From assembly GCF_048268525.1 (NCBI RefSeq), contig NZ_JBLWVH010000011.1:1-64000 (forward strand): 64,000 nucleotides of DNA, in the 5' to 3' direction. The position numbers and the translations under genes were made by a program. The notes under the pieces are model-generated. The model ran no database searches. It was not told where the DNA came from and saw only the letters and a list, made by a program, of their open reading frames with translations. Positions within the stretch are counted from its first letter, which is position 1, and each line of letters opens with the position of its first letter. Source of the stretch: Maricaulis sp048268525 (lineage in GTDB: Bacteria; Pseudomonadota; Alphaproteobacteria; Caulobacterales; Maricaulaceae). Positions 59,883 through 64,000 of this stretch are shown here, piece by piece.

Positions 59883-62800
59883 GTGCCCACCGAAAAACTC
59901 CTCGCCGCCAATCGCAGTGAAATCGCTATCCGCATCATGCGCGCCGCCACCGAGCTCGGCCTGCGCACGGTCGCGATCTATGCCGAGGAAGACAAACTCG
60001 CTTTGCACCGTTTCAAGGCGGATGAGAGCTATCGGGTCGGTGCCGGTCTGGGCCCGGTGAAAGCCTATCTGGATATCGACGGCATCATCGCGATTGCCAA
60101 GAAGTGCGGCGCGACGCTGATCCACCCTGGCTATGGCTTCCTGTCGGAGAACCCCGATTTCGCCGAGGCCTGCGCCGCGGCCGGCCTGACTTTCATCGGG
60201 CCGTCACCAGACGTCATGAAATCCCTTGGCAACAAGGTCGCCGCCCGCAACATGGCGGTCGAGGCCGAGGTGCCGGTTGTGCCGGCTACCGGTCCCCTGC
60301 CCGACGCACCGGATGACTGGGCGTCGATGGCTGAGGCTGTTGGCTATCCGCTGATGCTCAAGGCCAGCTGGGGCGGCGGTGGTCGCGGCATGCGGGTGAT
60401 CGAGGATGCCAGCGAGCTGCACGCCCAGGCCGAAGCCGGACGCCGCGAGGCCGAGGCGGCCTTCGGCAATGGCGAAGTCTATCTGGAAAAACTGATCCGC
60501 AAGGCCCGCCATATCGAGGTCCAGATCCTCGGCGACAGCCATGGCAACCTGGTCCACCTCTTTGAGCGCGACTGCACCGTCCAGCGCCGCAACCAGAAAG
60601 TCGTCGAGCGTGCCCCGGCGCCGGACATGGGTGAGGACACCCGCACAGCCATCTGCGACGCCGCCCTGCGCCTGGTGCGCCATGCCGGTTATTGCGGCGC
60701 CGGAACGGTGGAATTCCTGCTCGATGCCGAGACCGGGAAATTCTACTTCATCGAGGTCAATCCGCGCGTCCAGGTCGAGCACACCGTCACCGAGGAAGTG
60801 ACCGGTATCGATATTGTAAGGGCCCAGATCCAGATCGCCCGTGGCGGTCATATCGGTATAGAGTCAGAGACCGGTGTCCCCGAACAGTCGAAAATCACCC
60901 TGCACGGCCACGCCCTGCAATGCCGGGTCACCACGGAAGACCCGCAGAATAATTTCACCCCGGATTATGGCCGCATCACCGCCTATCGCGGCGCCACCGG
61001 TTTCGGCATCCGTCTCGATGGCGGCACCGCCTATTCCGGTGCCGTGATCACCCGCTATTTCGACAGCCTGCTGGAAAAGGTCACGGCCTGGGCGGCGACA
61101 CCGGAAGAGGCTGTACGCCGGATGGACCGGGCCCTGCGCGAATTTCGCATTCGCGGCGTCTCGACCAATATCGCCTTCCTGGAAAACGTCATCAATCACC
61201 CGGACTTCGTGTCGGGCAATATCACCACCCGCTTCATCGACACCACGCCGGCCCTGTTCGACTTTCCCAAGCGCCGTGATCGCGCGACCCGCCTGCTCGG
61301 CTTCATCGCCGACGTGTCAGTCAACGGAAACCCGGAAGTCGCCGGACGGCCGCTGCCGCCCAGCCATGCCGTTACGCCGGTACCACCGTCCAGCACCGGA
61401 AAAGCGCCGGATGGTACCAAGCAATTGCTCGACCAGCTGGGCCCGGAGGGATTTCGCGACTGGATGCTGGCGCAAAAACGCGTCCTGATCACCGACACCA
61501 CCATGCGTGATGGTCACCAATCCCTGTTGGCGACCCGCATGCGCTCGCACGACATGGTGCAGGTGTCGGAAGCCTATGCTGAACACCTCTCCGAGCTGTT
61601 CTCGGTCGAATGCTGGGGCGGCGCGACCTTTGATGTCGCCCTACGCTTTTTGAAAGAGGACAGCTGGGACCGGCTCGCCGATCTGCGCCAGCGCATGCCC
61701 AATGTCATGCTGCAGATGCTGCTGCGCGCCTCCAACGCCGTCGGCTACACCAATTATCCCGACAATGCCGTCGACCTGTTTGTGAAACAGGCGGCCGAGA
61801 CCGGGATCGACGTCTTCCGCGTCTTCGACAGCCTCAACTGGGCTGACAACATGAAAATCGCCATGGAGTCGGTACTCAAGACCGACCGCCTGTGCGAGGC
61901 GGCGATCTGCTACACTGGCGATCTGGGTCATGCCGAGCGGCCAAAATACCAGCTCGACTATTATCTCGGCCTCGCCCGTGAGCTCAAATCCGCCGGCGCC
62001 CACATCATCGGCATCAAGGACATGGCCGGCCTGTGCCGTCCGGCCCAGATCCGCACCCTGGTCAGCGCCATCAAGGACGAGACCGGCCTGCCGGTGCACT
62101 ATCACACCCACGACACGTCGGGCATTGCCGCTGCAACGGTTCTGGCGGCCTGCGAGGCGGGTGCCGATGCTGTCGATGCCGCCATGGACAGTTTTTCCGG
62201 CCTGACCTCACAGCCCAATCTCGGCTCGATTGTCACGGCGCTGGGCGATACCGATCGCGCCACCGGGATCGATCCGGCGGTGATCCGTCGCTTCTCGGAT
62301 TACTGGGAAGACGTGCGCACCCAATACGCCGCTTTCGAGCCGGACCTGCGGGCAGGCGCATCGGAAGTCTATCTGCACGAAATGCCGGGCGGGCAATTCA
62401 CCAATCTGAAGGAACAGGCCCGCTCGATGGGGTTGGCCGAGCGCTGGCATGAAGTCGCCAAGATGTATGCTGCGGTGAACATGATGTTCGGCGATATCGT
62501 CAAGGTGACGCCCTCCTCCAAGGTCGTCGGCGACATGGCGCTCTACATGGTGTCATCCGGCCTGACGCCAGAGGATGTGCTGGATCCCGATACAGAGATC
62601 AATTTCCCGGAAAGCGTGATCGGCTTGTTACGCGGCGACCTTGGTCAACCGCCGGGTGGCTGGCCGCCGGCCCTTCAGGCCAAGGCGCTGAAAGGCGAAA
62701 GACCCCGCACCGACCGTCCCGGCCAGCATCTCGACCCGGTCGATTTCGACGCCGTTCGCAAGACCATCAAGGGTCATGGCGAGCGCGAGGTGAATGATAA

Positions 62801-63323
62801 CGACCTGTGTTCTGCGATCATGTACCCCAAGGTTTTCGCCGATTATGAGGACCACCGACGCGAGTTCGGTCGCGTCGACCGCCTGCCCACGCCCGTCTTC
62901 TTCTACGGCATGGAACCGGGCGAGGAGATCTCGGTCGAGATCGACCGCGGCAAGGCGCTCAATATCCGCTTCATGGCGATCGGCGAGCCCAATGATGCCG
63001 GCCTGCGCGAGGTCTTCTTCGAGCTCAACGGCCAGCCGCGTGTGGTCCGCGTCGACGACAAGTCAGTCGCCTCCACCGTTGTCGCCAATGAAAAGGCGGA
63101 CATGGCCAATGCGGCTCACATTCCCGCGCCGATGCCCGGTCTGATCGCCACGGTCGCCGCGAAGGAGGGCGATACGGTCAAGGCTGGCACCCTGTTGATG
63201 ACGCTGGAAGCGATGAAAATGGAAACCTCCATCACCGCGCCCCAGGCCGGCACGGTCAAGCGCCTGCCGATCAGCGCGGGTGCCCAGGTCGACGCCAAGG
63301 ACTTGCTGGCCGTGGTGGAGTGA
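59883..63323 (+). CDS. pyc: Pyruvate carboxylase
   Basis: Biotin enzyme that makes oxaloacetate from pyruvate and bicarbonate, refilling the TCA cycle. 1146 residues from a GTG start at 59883, with GGGAG upstream. Biotin carboxylase domain 1-450: KMGRGGRG-like ASWGGGGRGMRV and EVNPRVQVEHTVTE. Carboxyltransferase domain about 530-800: TTMRDGHQSLLATRMR, FDSLNWADNM, HTHDTSG. The PYC/OADA part follows. Biotinyl domain at the C-terminus with EAMKMETS, Lys near 1111. Confidence 0.98.
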   Translation: MPTEKLLAANRSEIAIRIMRAATELGLRTVAIYAEEDKLALHRFKADESYRVGAGLGPVKAYLDIDGIIAIAKKCGATLIHPGYGFLSENPDFAEACAAAGLTFIGPSPDVMKSLGNKVAARNMAVEAEVPVVPATGPLPDAPDDWASMAEAVGYPLMLKASWGGGGRGMRVIEDASELHAQAEAGRREAEAAFGNGEVYLEKLIRKARHIEVQILGDSHGNLVHLFERDCTVQRRNQKVVERAPAPDMGEDTRTAICDAALRLVRHAGYCGAGTVEFLLDAETGKFYFIEVNPRVQVEHTVTEEVTGIDIVRAQIQIARGGHIGIESETGVPEQSKITLHGHALQCRVTTEDPQNNFTPDYGRITAYRGATGFGIRLDGGTAYSGAVITRYFDSLLEKVTAWAATPEEAVRRMDRALREFRIRGVSTNIAFLENVINHPDFVSGNITTRFIDTTPALFDFPKRRDRATRLLGFIADVSVNGNPEVAGRPLPPSHAVTPVPPSSTGKAPDGTKQLLDQLGPEGFRDWMLAQKRVLITDTTMRDGHQSLLATRMRSHDMVQVSEAYAEHLSELFSVECWGGATFDVALRFLKEDSWDRLADLRQRMPNVMLQMLLRASNAVGYTNYPDNAVDLFVKQAAETGIDVFRVFDSLNWADNMKIAMESVLKTDRLCEAAICYTGDLGHAERPKYQLDYYLGLARELKSAGAHIIGIKDMAGLCRPAQIRTLVSAIKDETGLPVHYHTHDTSGIAAATVLAACEAGADAVDAAMDSFSGLTSQPNLGSIVTALGDTDRATGIDPAVIRRFSDYWEDVRTQYAAFEPDLRAGASEVYLHEMPGGQFTNLKEQARSMGLAERWHEVAKMYAAVNMMFGDIVKVTPSSKVVGDMALYMVSSGLTPEDVLDPDTEINFPESVIGLLRGDLGQPPGGWPPALQAKALKGERPRTDRPGQHLDPVDFDAVRKTIKGHGEREVNDNDLCSAIMYPKVFADYEDHRREFGRVDRLPTPVFFYGMEPGEEISVEIDRGKALNIRFMAIGEPNDAGLREVFFELNGQPRVVRVDDKSVASTVVANEKADMANAAHIPAPMPGLIATVAAKEGDTVKAGTLLMTLEAMKMETSITAPQAGTVKRLPISAGAQVDAKDLLAVVE

Positions 63324-63389
63324 GCCGGCGCGTCCTTCTCCCCAAGGATAGGGAACACCTTGTTTTACGCGCGGCGCCCTGCGCGGAGC

Positions 63390-63475
63390 CAACCATAGAT
63401 CACTTGTCAACCAGCAGGCCGTCTCCGCTTCTTCAGCTCAAGGGTGGAACCGCGTAGCGGCGCCTGCGGCATGCT
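63390..63475. repeat. Dispersed palindromic element, degenerate copy F
   Basis: Flank CACTTGTCAACCAGCAGGCC, left arm GTCTCCGCTTCTTCAGCTCA, then core ACCGCGTAGCGGCGCCTGCGG. The right arm is replaced by unrelated sequence, so the hairpin is lost. It lies between convergent pyc and the hydrolase gene. Confidence 0.75.
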
Positions 63476-63495
63476 TTCGCAGGATAGGAGCCGGC

Positions 63496-63520
63496 ACCCG
63501 CGGAGGCGGGTGACCGGGAT
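63496..63520. repeat. Small GGGATGAC-type hairpin repeat
   Basis: ACCCGC-GGAG-GCGGGT followed by GACCGGGATGAC. Similar in layout to the hairpin at 31010-31035. Confidence 0.45.
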
Positions 63521-63554
63521 GACAATGTGGGAGTTGGTTCAGGAGCAACGCCCC

Positions 63555-64000
63555 TTAACCCAGCTTCCCGGCCATGCGCACAACAAACGCCTCCAGCCGT
63601 TCCGGTTCGATCACCAGCGGCATGTGCCCGCGTGCTTCCATCGTTTCGACGTCGGCATCGGGTACGGCTGCAGTCAGCGCGGCGATCTGCTCGGGCGCGG
63701 AGAGGATACGGTCATCCATGCCGTAGAACATCCCGACCGGCACCTGGATCTCGCCGATCCGGGCTGTGATGGCGTGCATGTCCTTGCCAACGGCAGCCAT
63801 GTCGGTCGCGGCGGCGTAGAAGGCATCCGGTCGCAGGGACAAAAGGCCGCCACCGCGGACGCGGAAATCATCCGGTGCCGGGTCCGGTCCGAAGATGATC
63901 GCCAGCGTCTTGGCGCCATTGCGGATCGACATCGGGATGGCAAGGGTCTCGGCCACGAAACGGCGCATGGCGGGATTGGCGAGATCGATCCCGGCGAAGG
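63555..64000 (-). CDS. Alpha/beta hydrolase, 5' end cut by window edge
   Basis: C-terminal part (about 148 residues) of an alpha/beta fold hydrolase; the frame is open to the right edge, so the true start and the nucleophile elbow are outside. The catalytic Asp is probably in MFYGMDDRILSAPEQ and the His in MEARGHMPLVIEPE, an arrangement typical of the MhpC/BioH-like group. The internal ATG at 63968 is unlikely to be the start. Substrate unknown. Confidence 0.85.
   Translation of the reverse strand, partial: FAGIDLANPAMRRFVAETLAIPMSIRNGAKTLAIIFGPDPAPDDFRVRGGGLLSLRPDAFYAAATDMAAVGKDMHAITARIGEIQVPVGMFYGMDDRILSAPEQIAALTAAVPDADVETMEARGHMPLVIEPERLEAFVVRMAGKLG

Overview
This window is a 64 kb piece of chromosome from a high-GC alphaproteobacterium. 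Conserved blocks support this: panB / TPR protein / bamB / der; ppx / rlmE / guaB / rsmB / guaA scattered over about 14 kb; and a complete ccoNOQP-ccoGHIS cluster. Gene style and content suggest a marine, stalked-type lineage (Maricaulis / Hyphomonas / Caulobacter relatives), but that placement is inference. I see no phage, plasmid, transposase, CRISPR array, rRNA or tRNA.

Layout. 1-4520 (minus): der (cut by the left edge), bamB, a membrane TPR protein and panB. 4585-7867 (minus): two copies of one three-gene cassette (small membrane protein, ECF sigma factor, short membrane protein), separated by an NnrU-family gene. 8048-15276: an AraC/GyrI-like regulator, a secreted alpha/beta hydrolase, a membrane LytTR regulator, slyX, and a three-gene small-enzyme operon divergent from a LysR gene. 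15303-26742: a basic small protein, cold-shock gene, guaA, YceI lipoprotein, acyltransferase, two tandem sulfotransferases, a PH-like membrane protein, a DUF4160/DUF2442 pair, rsmB-like methyltransferase, DUF3088, MAPEG and guaB. 27090-37133: DUF4336, an orphan ExbD, rlmE, ppx, hspQ, a fumarylacetoacetase-family enzyme, beta-carbonic anhydrase, a LysR gene with a divergent secreted protein, a 2OG-Fe(II) oxygenase, an isoaspartyl peptidase and a secreted protein.

37225-44153 holds penicillin-binding protein 1C and a 1621-residue alpha-2-macroglobulin lipoprotein, a known periplasmic defence/repair pair. 44282-53863 is the high-affinity cbb3 oxidase region: structural ccoNOQP, then assembly genes ccoG, ccoH, ccoI, ccoS and a TauE/SafE-type membrane protein, interrupted by one opposite-strand DUF2189 gene. 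54098-64000 holds DUF2855, a small transaldolase, ilvA with a leader-peptide attenuator, DUF4287, an SRPBCC/ArsR pair with an operator-like palindrome, pyruvate carboxylase (pyc) and a hydrolase cut by the right edge.

The most interesting non-coding structure: (1) an ilvA leader whose peptide ends with Ile/Thr-rich codons, with matching terminator and antiterminator segments; (2) a family of dispersed intergenic palindromic elements sharing a GGCC(C/T)GCTGGCTGACAAG-like flank, whose stems covary between copies; (3) the duplicated ECF cassette with a shared GCATCCAA upstream motif; (4) LacI-type palindromes upstream of both the transaldolase and pyc.
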